DNA of 64,000 bases from Ryuthela nishihirai (lineage: Eukaryota > Arthropoda > Arachnida > Araneae > Heptathelidae), in NCBI GenBank assembly GCA_038380435.1, contig JAWZYU010000024.1, forward strand, positions 53,344,613-53,408,612, read 5' to 3'. The translations under genes and the position numbers were made by a program. This document shows, piece after piece, positions 10,710 through 20,557 of this stretch; position 1 is the first letter of the stretch, and each line of letters begins with the position of its first letter. The notes under the pieces were generated by a model, which was not told where the DNA came from, made no database searches, and saw only the letters and a program-made list of their open reading frames with translations.

Positions 10710-10880
10710 CCAGATATTTTTCCTGAATTCTATAATCACGTGACACGAAGGTTGCCAGATCACTAATTTCTAAAAAAATCGTTGCCAGATATTTTTTCTG
10801 AATTCTGTAATCAACTATAGCGTTCGGATATTTTTTAATATATATAATGCGTATGAATATATAATGCAATGAATATGGAG
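10710..10880. repeat. Foldback-MITE module embedded in the SINE-B oligomer
   Basis: Carries GATATTTTTCCTGAATTC, CACGTGACACGAAGGTTGCC, CTAATTTCTAAAAAAATCG and TAATCAACTATAGCGTTCGG. All of these occur, mostly inverted, in the Tc1-type element at 19872-20555. It lacks that element's outermost end on this side, so it is a fragment and not a clean insertion. Confidence 0.75.
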
Positions 10881-11006
10881 CGTGTGCAGTTACCTTTCAC
10901 AGCAAACTGGAGCGGTTGCAGTTAATGTTCACAGCACATTGAATCGTGTGAGCTCACAAAGACCTGGATCGTGTGGGCTCACTCACGGAAATATTGAGCG
11001 TGTGCA

Positions 11007-11075
11007 GTTACCGTTCACATCAAACTGGAGCGTGTGCAGTAACTACACAAGCTCCAGTTTGCTGTGAACGGTAAC
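11007..11075. repeat. 34-bp-arm hairpin, diverged copy
   Basis: Same hairpin with a few mismatches (CACATCAAAC; ACTACACAAGC). A more degenerate half-copy precedes it at about 10889-10945. Confidence 0.85.
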
Positions 11076-11226
11076 TGGAACGTGTACTGTTGCTGTACAC
11101 GCTGGACGTTTGTGTCGTTTTTCTGCCGAGGTCCTCCCATCCTCTCAGACCTTCTTCTATGGCATATAAACTGGCAGGCTCCTGTCAGACCTCTGTGGCA
11201 AGCAGCTGCTTGAGGGGGTATTTATT

Positions 11227-11965
11227 TTATTAATGTTATCTAATACTGCGCAACAATATAATGCAGCAGGAGGTTTTAATTTAGTTCCGTGAATGCTATA
11301 AAACGAAAAATGCTACTTTTAAATATGCTCCTCTCTATCTTAATCATAATTCAGTTAATTGGAAATGAAGAAATTAATTCCCATTGAATTGGCTTCTCTC
11401 TACAACGCCAGGGACGGTTTAATTGTTCGGAGAAAATTAGGTGGCCGCCTAGAGCAATAACATTTTGTGGTGACAAGAAACGGAATGAAATTACGTAAGT
11501 AAATAGAAGTGTTCAGAAAGATGTAGATCTACTGTTATACATCACTATTACCTTATCACAGGCTCTTATTTTTTTTTTGTGTAAAACAAATTCGTAATTA
11601 TAAATGCAGAGCAGTTAACTCTTGTATCACATTCCCAAACAACATCTTCTTGCATAATATATTACTCCAAAATATACTTAGTACGAAGACTATTTTATAG
11701 TAGTTAAACCAGGCCAAAAGTTTGGTGTGAAACGTATTGATTGCTCTACCCATCGGTAATTTCATTCATAGCTTTCGAACGTACTACTCCCGTCACAATT
11801 AAATCCCGCCAAAAGTTTGGCGCCAAATGTATTGGTTCACAGCTTCATTCCCAGCTTTTCAAACGTAATCGGTGCCTACGTAACGGGAATGCCTGCCAAT
11901 TTCCGCGATTCTCCGTGTTAACAAGCGCGCAGCGCACATGAGGGCAGCACCGTTCCGAGGTAAGC
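11227..11965. other. No gene recognised
   Basis: AT-rich sequence. A short open frame at 11741-11941 (+) has no recognisable domain. Confidence 0.45.
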
Positions 11966-11979
11966 TAACCTAGGCTAAT

Positions 11980-12190
11980 AAATAAATAAAATAAATACCC
12001 CCTCAAGCAGCTGCTTGCCACAGAGGTCTGACAGGAGCCTGTCAGTATATATGCCAGAGTAGAAGGTCTGAGAGGATGGCAGGACCTCAGCAGAGAAACA
12101 ACACATACATCCATGCCTTATCCGGGGCTCGAACCCAGGTCCCTTAGATCAGTAGCCAAGCGTGCTAACCATTTGACCACGGGACGGCTA
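11980..12190 (-). mobile_element. SINE-B monomer, full length
   Basis: Single-body SINE-B of 211 bp. The tRNA-like head at the right (about 12120-12190) has a B box GGTTCGAGCCCC on the minus strand; the body and TTTA tail lie to the left. It is flanked by the 14-bp target duplication TAACCTAGGCTAAT (11966-11979) and TAACCTATGCTAAT (12191-12204), one mismatch. This shows the monomer also moves alone. Confidence 0.92.
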
Positions 12191-12203
12191 TAACCTATGC
12201 TAA

Positions 12204-12302
12204 TGGTAAGTATATAGCGATCTGGTCGAAGTCATATGGTAAGTATATAGCGATCTGGTCGAAGTCATATTGTAAGTATATAGCGATCTGGTCGAAGTCA
12301 TA
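12204..12302. repeat. 33-bp tandem repeat, three units
   Basis: Unit begins TGGTAAGTATATAGCGATCT; units start at 12204, 12237 and 12270 and are nearly identical. It begins at the target duplication of the adjacent SINE-B. Confidence 0.95.
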
Positions 12303-13113
12303 TGGTAAATCCGAGGCCAAGTCGAGAGAACGAAAGAATCAGACAGATGGCTAATCAAGTGCAATAAACTAGAATCTTTCTCAGAGATACAAACAGGAAT
12401 AATGAATCCTTAATACTAGACGAATGCTGTTGAAAATCGAGATTTAAATTGATAAAATTATAATCTTGAATTTATAGTAAGATTCCCATTCACATAACAC
12501 AGAAATTCTCTAATATTTTGCTAGGGCAGTGTAACTCAGTTCCGTATATTATAAAGGTTTCTGCGATTCCAAAATATTCAAAAGTGATCACAAGTGTCTG
12601 TGTGACGAATTATTCAAAAGTGATCTCAGAATTTTTTTCCAATTACTCGTGTCATCGTTACGTTGCCGACATATTGATTCAGCCACCTGTCTTGCAGATC
12701 CAGTTTGGAAGAGATTTGATTGAAACTGAGTTTCGCTTCTGCAAAACATCACACAATACTGCATCATCGTTCAGACTTCTAGTTAAAAACAGCAGAAAGT
12801 AGACAGAATAGTAAATAATTACTTACGAACAAATCCGTATCAGAATCCAATTTTGAAGCAAGCGGTAAACAGCGTTAAAACCTATACTGCTATGAAGCAA
12901 GTAACAAGCAAAACAGCGGATCGTCAGCACAAAATGGACGAAACTGTAGCTAGCGCTGCTGTTGCTTCACGTCTTCAAATCGACAGCCATTCCCATTACG
13001 CAGGCACCGACGTAATACTCAAAAGCTCCATTCATACCATTGGCGACGGCAGCGCCCCCAGAAATTTCGGGCACTGTTCGATGGATCATTCCCGACCCAC
13101 GGCAGCTAGGAAT
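12303..13113. other. No gene recognised; one open frame of doubtful status
   Basis: A plus-strand frame from 12853 runs 125 codons to 13230, but its second half is simply the translated 21-bp minisatellite and its first half shows no domain I know. Coding is possible but unsupported. Confidence 0.35.
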
Positions 13114-13229
13114 CTGTTATCCCAACATTCCGATCTATTATCCCAAAATCCCGACCTGTTATCCCAACATCCCAATCTATTATTCCAACATCCCGATCTG
13201 TTATCCCGACATCTCGATCTGTTATCCTA
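13114..13229. repeat. 21-bp minisatellite, 5.5 units
   Basis: Unit CTGTTATCCCAACATCCCGA plus T, at 13114, 13135, 13156, 13177, 13198 and a partial at 13219, with a few substitutions. The period is a multiple of three, so it stays open as a seven-residue repeat (LLSQHPD). Confidence 0.93.
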
Positions 13230-13394
13230 ACAAGTTTGGAACTAAGTGGGACTACCCCACCAAATTTGCAATCGATCGCTTAAGCAGTCGCGGAACCAAG
13301 GCTTAAGTAGTCGGGGAAACACAATTCTTCACTGCTGACCCCCACGTGTTCGCAGGTCCGTTCGGAATTGCGCCTGTCATATAATATGATCCTC

Positions 13395-13590
13395 AAGTTC
13401 CGTCGGATGGCAGGTCTGTGCGGGAGAGTCATACCCTATGCACTTTAAAAAACATGCTGAATGGCCTTGACGGGAGGCAACTGCCTCTCTGCTAACAGCT
13501 ATCCAGTGTCCTTCCCCCAACTTTCTCTGAGGTCCTAGTGACCTAGCCATTTAGCCCATGGTGTGCAAAAAAGAAAAAAAGATACAGGTC
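13395..13590 (+). mobile_element. Old SINE-A fragment
   Basis: Diverged body and 3' end only, from the GCGGGAGAGTCATACCCTAT region to CATGGTGTGCAAAAAAG. The tRNA head is missing. It faces another old fragment at 13618-13860. Confidence 0.75.
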
Positions 13591-13617
13591 GGAGGTCAAA
13601 GAGCACAATCTATCCAT

Positions 13618-13860
13618 CGAGCTCTTTAAAGTGCACAGGATATGGCTCTCGTTCACCGGAAGCCATGTCTTAATTTCCCATCAGATGAACGGCTGCCTTT
13701 CCAATTCCACCGATTCCTCTTTTTCCATCTGAAGACAGAGTGGGAATTAACAGAGAAAAAAACTCAGTGTAATCACAGCAGACCTCAAACCTGGGAACAG
13801 AAGATGATGAGTCTGGCGTACTATCGACAGAGACAATCCCGGCTCCTGGGTTGGAAGAAA
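13618..13860 (-). mobile_element. Old SINE-A fragment, opposite orientation
   Basis: Diverged copy running from the TTTAAAGTGCACAGGATATG region to the decayed tRNA head near 13790-13850 (CTACCGACTGAG-like). Confidence 0.7.
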
Positions 13861-14039
13861 CACTCCCCGAAAGACTCCTATTCAGAAAAATGGGCACCAC
13901 GAAAACCCGTTTCAATGCGATTAATACATTCTGAACTGAAAATCATGTCTTCATGGAACATTAAGACCTATTTAAAAAAAAAACCTCAATACCAATCGAT
14001 GGCGAAAGTGAGCGGAACTCGGAAAGTAACTGAAAACTG

Positions 14040-14181
14040 TGAGACTGCGCAGTTGATTCTTCGACAGATAGATCATTTGTCGATTTATAGGTCATTTGTC
14101 TATTTGATTGGTTAATTAGCCTATGATTGATAAATCAGTGATTTGTGAGAATTGTCGAAGGATGAGTTGCCCAGTCTCATA
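14040..14181. mobile_element. Short foldback element
   Basis: GAGACTGCGCAGTTGATTCT at the left is mirrored at the right by the segment ending TGAGTTGCCCAGTCTCAT, with TTCGACA and TGTCGAA placed symmetrically. The same arms flank the SINE-A at 27723-28063, so this is a repeated MITE-like family. Confidence 0.65.
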
Positions 14182-15051
14182 AATCTCGCATTGCTTCTCC
14201 AGTTGTCCCTTAAGTTTCTCCATTGGGGCAAATGTCACTCTCGACTTGGTTTCGAAACGTTTAGATTGCCCAAATCTCTCGAAGGCCTAAATTGCGCTCT
14301 GGTTCCGATTATTATCAAGCTATTTCCTCCCCAATAGAGAATAAAAATTAAGGCCAAATTCCATACACATACCATGATTCTTACGCATCCACCTCTGTGT
14401 CAGTTTATACTCCCTTAGGAAGCAATTTGATTCCGTTAGTTGCTTTAGACTCCTTAAGTGTTTCAGGAAGAAAAAATAACTTCCTGTAAAGAAATGCGAA
14501 GAACTAATCTTTGTTGGGTTATCACGTCATCCGAAGTAGGTGATTGGCCTTCGATGGCGCGAGCATTTCGCATTCCTCTCACAACATTATCTTCACTAAA
14601 ATGGATTCTTAAATGCACATTGGGATGGAACCAATGAGCCGACGCAGAAGAGCTCTGCAAAGTCATTGCTGTTGTTGTTGATGGCTGCACCTGGATCAGG
14701 AGTTGTTGCCGCCAAGAAGAAGATGATAGCAAAACAAACTTATCGCCACTTAAAAAATGCGGAATAGTTTTAAAAGTTGTTAAATCCAACGTGCGCTTCT
14801 CTATACATTTATAGCACGAACATTACACTGCAGAAATATTCTGATTTTGATCTGATACATTTCAATAACCACTTTTTCAGATTTCTGATCAAAGAAAAGT
14901 GACTTCAATGCAATTAAACGCAAATTATTAAATTTCTATGCAATAAATTAACTAACCCAAAATAGCATTTTTTTTTTACATATTAACCAGCTAATGCTGA
15001 TGATATTTGTGATGATGGTATTGATTTAAGGAGTTTAAAAATCATTGTTGC
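14182..15051. other. No gene recognised
   Basis: Unique-looking sequence. A minus-strand open frame at 14463-14789 has no recognisable domain. Confidence 0.45.
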
Positions 15052-15151
15052 AAGCAGAAAAACGACACATACATCGATGCTTTACCCGGGGCTCGAACCC
15101 AGGCCCCTTAGGTCAGTAACCAAGCGCGTTAACTACTCAGCCACGGGACGG
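15052..15151 (-). mobile_element. SINE-B head fragment
   Basis: tRNA-like head and start of body only (B box GGTTCGAGCCCC on the minus strand). It stops at the GTGTCGTTTTTCTGC position of the body. Confidence 0.8.
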
Positions 15152-15526
15152 TTCCTTGCTGAAGAAAGGAACCTGGATTGGAATCCCTAACAAGACATGG
15201 ATGTTTTTCATTTTTCATTTTGATATATGCTGCTTGTTTGCTGAGGTCTTGTCCTTTTGCTGAGGACTAATAGGCGTTGCCACTCCTTCCACATAAAGAA
15301 TGACCAATTAAAATCAAAAAGCACCTCCACTAATCATGCAATTGGAAGCAAGAAAAGTAACTCTAACTAGTAAATGATATACACAATTGTCCATTAAGAA
15401 ATCATTTTTTTTTTAAATTGTATCGGATGCTTTGCTTCTAAAAAAGTAAGAGGAATATATCTAATTCAACTTTTTTCCCTCAATAATATTAATTTTTTTA
15501 AAATTCATATATGCAATTCACAGAAT
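15152..15526. other. No gene recognised
   Basis: AT-rich spacer between two SINE-B fragments, with no supported feature. Confidence 0.45.
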
Positions 15527-15583
15527 GGTCTTGTCATAGAAGTCTGACAGGACTCTGTCAGTATAATACGCCACAGAGGAAAT
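15527..15583 (-). mobile_element. SINE-B body fragment
   Basis: Short match to the SINE-B segment that includes CTGACAGGACTCTGTCAGTA. It lies on the wrong side of the head fragment at 15052 to be the same copy. Confidence 0.6.
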
Positions 15584-15617
15584 CGGTGTTTTAAGTGTGC
15601 CATAACTCCCACACCCT

Positions 15618-15979
15618 TTTGGGGGCCAGGCTCGTAATCTGTAGTTCCCAGGTTCAAGTCCCAGCTGGGTCAGTGTTGAGATTTATCTCCGCAAAATTCC
15701 CCGCCCTGCCCACGGTCAGTAGGGGACACCGATGGGCTTGGAAAGGCCACCGTCCGTCGGATGAAACGTTAAGCCGTGGCCCCGTGAGAGCCATACCCTT
15801 GTGAACGTTAAAGAAGACGCTGGATGGCCTTGACGGGAGGCTACCATCTGTCTCCCAACAGCTGTTCCAGTGGGTCCCATCCCCCAACCTTCTCTAAGCC
15901 TTCGGGGTTCATGTGACCTGGCCATTTAGCCCATGGTGTGCAAAAAAGTGCCGCTCAGAGGTAAAACAACCCAACACAA
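15618..15979 (+). mobile_element. SINE-A copy, slightly 5' truncated
   Basis: Begins within the tRNA head after the A box (CCAGGCTCGTAATCTG), with a B-box variant GGTTCAAGTCCC. Flanked by the perfect 10-bp duplication CCCACACCCT at 15608-15617 and 15980-15989, so the truncation occurred on insertion. Confidence 0.9.
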
Positions 15980-15989
15980 CCCACACCCT

Positions 15990-16844
15990 GCATGACCCGT
16001 TACAATTTTCTGACATGCTACTGTGACTAAAAATATGATTGACAAGGAACAAAATAATTTAATGACTCTCCTTTTCATTTTGAAGAGATAGGAAGCCATC
16101 CAATTGCAAAAAGTGCCTTTCACTTTCCACGAGAGCAAATATAAATATCATACAATTACTTCTACATTTGAAAATCGCCTAGTGAACGGATTTCTTTAAG
16201 TGAGATGAGAGACATCGTAGAGGATGCTGACGCTCTCAGGAAGATGAATTTTTCCAGGATCACAGGCAAACCAGAAGATAGAGGCCGGAGGGACCTACAG
16301 CCACGATGTTCTGTAATCTGTCCACAGACCAGGACATACGAGCCGTTAACGGTTTGCTCGTAAAGCGTCCCCACAGTGGTTTATGCTCCTGTCTACGTCA
16401 ACCACCAGACTCCTTGCACCCCCCCCCCCTCACGAAGCCTTTCCCCTCCATTCCCCACGGACCGCGACAGGATACCAGAACCGCAGGAGGTCCATGTGGT
16501 AGCTGCAATAGCAATTCAAAGTGGGTTTCTGTTACTGAAGTTAGCGTGAAGGTTGTCCTTGATGCTGCTGACCTAAATTTCAAATGTACAATGTAATGTT
16601 TAAAGGTACTTCCAGAAAGCGGTATTTATGAGGAAGATATCTCCCTTTCACTGTAATCGTTTATCGCTGATAACAGATATCTCTGTCAGTTGCTAATCGC
16701 TTCAGACTTTCTATTAATTGATATTTTTATACGTATACTCCAGAAGCTACTCAGTTACAGTGGTCGAGTGGTTATTGTGTTTGATTGCGGCAGTGTCGGT
16801 CTCAGGGGCCGGGGGGGGGGGGATTCCCTCCCAAAGGCTAAGAG
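15990..16844. other. No gene recognised
   Basis: Short open frames on both strands around 16162-16596 overlap each other and show no domain. There is a G run at 16810-16821. Confidence 0.45.
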
Positions 16845-16856
16845 AGGAAGCTTAGA

Positions 16857-17257
16857 GAGTTGGGTTGTTTTACCTCTGAGCGGCACTTTTTTTGCACACA
16901 ATGGCCTAAATGGCCAGATCACAAGGACCACGAAGGCTCAGAGAAGGTTGGGGGAGGGGACCCACTGTAACGGCTGTTAGGAGACAGATGGTAGCCTCCC
17001 GTCAAGGCCATCCAGCGTGTTCTTTAACGGGCACAGGGTATGGCTCTCCCTCACACGGGCCACGGCTTAACGTCCCATCCGACGGACGGCGCCCTTTCCA
17101 AGCTTATCAGTGTCAACTACTGACCGTGGTCAGAGCGTGGAATTCTGCGGAGATAAATCTCAACGCTGGCCCAGCTGGGACTCGAACCTGGGAACTGCAT
17201 GGCCTGGAACTTCACGGAACGAACCTGGCGCGCTACCAACTGAGCCACCCCCTCCCC
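16857..17257 (-). mobile_element. SINE-A copy, full length
   Basis: The tRNA-like head at the right carries a small insertion between anticodon region and B box. Flanked by the perfect 12-bp duplication AGGAAGCTTAGA at 16845-16856 and 17258-17269. Confidence 0.92.
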
Positions 17258-17269
17258 AGGAAGCTTAGA

Positions 17270-18540
17270 AAGACTATAGTAAAAGTTTGCATTTGCAATT
17301 CTTTTCCATTGTCTTGTTTTGCAATTGAGACGCATTGTGAGAGTTGATATTATTGGATTTGCGTGACTTTGAAATGAGCTTTTTTTATTGTGACTATTAG
17401 CGAACACGGCTTTACTCTTGTAACCCTTTTTAAACACAAGAAAAAAATAATTATATATGTTTGAAGTTTGAAAGTTACTTTGAAATGACCCTGTATGTTT
17501 TTTCTCACGTTAAACCAGAGCGATGCTATTTCATTCACGTGTTTTTCAATATACTTTTCTTACCGTATGGTATACTTTCTTACCGGATTGGAAGTTTGTT
17601 GAAAGAGTTTTGAGCATTGTTGGAAAACGAAATAAAAAGCGTTTCGTTACAGCCAAAAACTTTATTGTCGTTTTTCGTTATAGCAAAATATAAATTTCGT
17701 TATAACGTTATGTTAATGTTATTTCGAAATATTTCTAGTACAAATGCAAAATAATGAAATATATGTTATCATTTTTATTATAAATGTATGCAATAGCGTC
17801 GCCCATCGGTTGGCATCAGTTCAATCAATCCACTTGTTAAAAAAATACAAAAATTTGGAAAAAGGAAACTATCAAAATTAATAACAATTATTAATAACGA
17901 TTGTTAAAAATTGCGTTTAAGAATAATAATGAAATAAAATTTGCAATTTCGAGACGTAGTTACGAATAAATAGGATGACGCCACTGTAAGAATTCTAATA
18001 ATGCATGTAAGCCATACAATCGCACGTACTAAGATTTAGTTTTGGGGGAGGGGACGGGGTCTCAGTAAATTTAGCATCGGGGAGGGTTCGAGAATTTAAT
18101 TTTGAGGGGGGGGGGGTAATAATTTTGTTTTGGTGGATGAAAATTTAGTTTTTTTTTTTTTTTGGGGGGGGGGGGGGGAGTCTGATATTTAGACTTTAGT
18201 AGGGTGACCTAATTGCTAAAATATTCTATCGGACAGGAAAGGTTAACACGATTTTCTATGATATATGGAATAAAAATTTATACTTATTTTCTTTATACTT
18301 ATTTTTAGTGTCGGTCATAGAATATGAGGCTAAAATAAAAAATATATAAAGACATCTTCTTCGGATTTCAAACCAGGTGGATAAGTTTGAGATTTCGCAT
18401 AAGAATTCGCATGCTCCCCACCTCAAGCGTCCACCCTCAACTTTCGGAAATGTAGCTGGAAGAACCTCTGATTTTACATAAATCCGCGGTTTGAATAGAA
18501 ATAGCAATGAGCTGTCGCTTTAATAGATGCAGTTCCATGT
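17270..18540. other. No gene; G-rich strand-asymmetric tract
   Basis: AT-rich sequence. At 18044-18182 there are repeated G runs separated by AATTTAGTTTT-like phrases, suggesting local slippage-driven expansion. Confidence 0.5.
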
Positions 18541-18565
18541 TTTGTCAATAGTAACTAAGATCCAG

Positions 18566-19186
18566 CCGTCCCGTGGCCGAGTGGTTAGCACGCTTGACTA
18601 CTGATCTAAGGGACCTGGGTTCGAGCCCCCATTGGCTACTAATCTAATGGGACTTCCCGAGCCCCCGGGAAAGGCATGGATGTATGTGTCCTTTTCCTGC
18701 TGAGTCCTGCCATCCTCACAGACCTTGTACTGTGGCTATATGAACCGGCAGGCTCCTGTCAGACCTCTGTGGCAAGCAGCTGCTTGAGGGAGTATTTATT
18801 CATTTATTTATTTATTATCTGTCTCCCAACATCTGTTCGGGTATTTCATCATCAGGCCACTTTTGTGAGGTCCCCGTGTGGATTGTGTGATTGGATCGTG
18901 TGAGCTCACAAAGACCTGGATCGTGTGGGCTCACTCACGGAAATATTGAGCGTGTGCAGTTACCGTTCACAGCAAACTGGAGCGTGTGCAGTAACTGCAC
19001 ACGCTCCAGTTTGCTGTGAACGGTAACTGGAGCGTGTGCAGTTGCTGTACACGCTGGACGTTTGTGTCGTTTTTCTGCTGAGGTCCTGCCATCCTCACAG
19101 ACCTTCTACTGTGGCTATATGAACCGGCAGGCTCCTGTCAGACCTCTGTGGCAAGCAGCTGCTTGAGGGGGTATTTGTTTATATTA
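18566..19186 (+). mobile_element. SINE-B dimer with hairpin linker, full length with perfect TSD
   Basis: tRNA-like head (TGGCCGAGTGGTTAGC; B box GGTTCGAGCCCC at about 18617-18628) carrying a small internal duplication of the ACTGATCTAAGGGACC-type segment, then the first SINE-B body ending GCTTGAGGGAGTATTTATT. Next come a linker with TGGATCGTGTGGGCTCACTC, the 34-bp-arm hairpin (18959-19027), a small hairpin, and a second body ending GCTTGAGGGGGTATTTGTTT. It is flanked by the perfect 14-bp duplication TAACTAAGATCCAG at 18552-18565 and 19187-19200. The 621-bp composite therefore retrotransposed as one molecule. No protein is encoded; movement would need a LINE reverse transcriptase. Confidence 0.95.
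18959..19027. repeat. 34-bp-arm hairpin in SINE-B linker
   Basis: Arms 18959-18992 and 18994-19027, perfect, with a one-base loop and the same sequence as the copies near 9.4 and 10.2 kb. Confidence 0.95.
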
Positions 19187-19871
19187 TAACTAAGATCCAG
19201 AACTCAGTGTGTTTTTAAATAAGCTCTTTGTGGAAAAATGTGACTGAAGATAATTTAAAGACCTCAATCAAATCTATTTAAATCTGGATTTTCAAAAATA
19301 TGCGTCGATATTTAAAGAATTATGAAAGCTGAAACATTTAGCAAGTGAGCTTATTTGCAAAAAAAGTTCAAAATTGGCGAAAATTAGCATAGCTATTCCG
19401 GGAGCTGCTAAAATTACTTTTACATATGTTAGTAAAGTTTAGAATAATGGTTACTACTTTCGTTTTTGTTAACTTTTTAGAGCAATTATTTGAACTGGCA
19501 TTGTTTCTGCTTAATATTCCAATTTCAATAACTCTAAATACTGACTGCTAATAATAACTCTCTAAAATACTGCAAAAAAAATCGAGATTTAAAGACATTT
19601 GATTGAGATCTTTAAATTATCATCTGCTCGATTTTTTCGCAAAAAATTTGTTTAAGAAGTGCTACGTATCCGAATTACTATTGACTGTACCGAATAAAGT
19701 AGTCTCTGATATGTAGAGTAGGGGTTCTCAACTCGGAGTATGCGGTAAAATTTTTTGGGATATGCCGTGAGAGCTCAAAAGTTGCTAGATCTAATAACAA
19801 AGTAAAAATAACCATAGTTTTATCTATCTATAAAAGGGGTACACCAGTTACATACACATTTCCAGGGGATA

Positions 19872-20555
19872 CAGTCGCTCGAAAAAATATCCGAACACTA
19901 TAGTTGATTACAGAATTCAGAAAAAATATCTGGCAACGATTTTTTTTAGAAATTAGCGATCTGGCAACCTTCGTGTCACGTGATTACAGAATTCAGGAAA
20001 AATATCTGGAGCGTGTACAGCAACTGTACACGCTCCAGTTACCGTTCACAGCAAACTGGAGCGTGTGCAGTTACTGCACACGCTCCAGTTTGCTGTGAAC
20101 GGTAACTGCACACGCTCAATATTTCCGTGAGTGAGCCCACACGATCCAGGTCTTTGTGAGCTCACACGATCCAATGTGCTGTGAACACTAACCGCAACCG
20201 CTCCAGTTTGCTGTGAACGGTAACTGCACACGCTCCATATTCATTGCATTATATATTCATACGCATTATACATATTAAAAAATATCCGAACACTATGGTT
20301 AATTGCAGAATTTAGAAAAAATATCTGGCAACGATTTTTTTAGAAATTAGTGATCTGGCAACCTTCGTGTCACGTGATTACAGAATTCATGAAAAATATC
20401 TGGCAACGATTTTTTTAGAAATTAGTGATCTGGCAACCTTCGTGTCACGTTAACACGAAGGTTGCCAGATCACTAATTTCTAAAAAAATCGTTACCAGAT
20501 ATTTTTTCTGAATTCTGTAATCAACCACAGTGTTCGGATATTTTTTGAGCGACTG
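19872..20555. mobile_element. Tc1/mariner-type foldback MITE, 684 bp, containing SINE-B hairpin modules
   Basis: Terminal inverted repeats of about 105 bp begin CAGTCGCTCGAAAAAATATC and end ...GATATTTTTTGAGCGACTG, flanked by TA at 19870-19871 and 20556-20557. The interior (about 20005-20240) holds the hairpins and part of the linker of the SINE-B dimer in reverse. A second internal terminal-repeat-like segment (AAAAAATATCCGAACACTAT, about 20277) follows. It has no transposase; the ends match the 108-bp MITE at 6899-7006. Confidence 0.88.
20038..20106. repeat. 34-bp-arm hairpin inside the Tc1-type MITE
   Basis: Arms 20038-20071 and 20073-20106, identical to those of the SINE-B dimers although the host element here is a DNA-transposon derivative. 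Confidence 0.94.
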
Positions 20556-20557
20556 TA

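Larger units (their letters stand above)
9925..11226 (+). mobile_element. SINE-B oligomer (three bodies) with linkers and an inserted foldback module
   Basis: Plus orientation, opposite to its neighbour at 9235-9840. Order: SINE-B body lacking its head (9925-10020), linker (10021-10160), hairpins (10165-10270), second body (10271-10435), linker (10436-10605), hairpins (10606-10710), a segment shared with the Tc1-type foldback at 19872-20555 (10710-10880), degenerate and good hairpins (10880-11100), and a third body ending GCTTGAGGGGGTATTTATTT (to 11226). The middle tail is expanded to about ten TTTA units. I see no target duplication around the whole. Confidence 0.8.
18541..19693. mobile_element. 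Foldback element split by the SINE-B dimer
   Basis: Left end TTTGTCAATAGTAAC (18541-18555) and right end ATTACTATTGACTGTA mirror each other. Further inside, GATAATTTAAAGACCTCAAT (about 19250) mirrors ATTGAGATCTTTAAATTATC (about 19602-19621). Removing the SINE-B dimer (18566-19186) leaves an inverted-repeat element of about 520 bp with no coding capacity. Confidence 0.6.

Noticed and set aside
9392..11075. Repeated palindromes as a possible CRISPR array
   Set aside because: The repeats are not regularly spaced by unique spacers; they are hairpins within SINE-B composites in eukaryotic DNA.
12853..13230. 125-codon plus-strand frame as a possible small gene
   Set aside because: The second half is a translated minisatellite, and the first half shows no domain, signal peptide or splice context.
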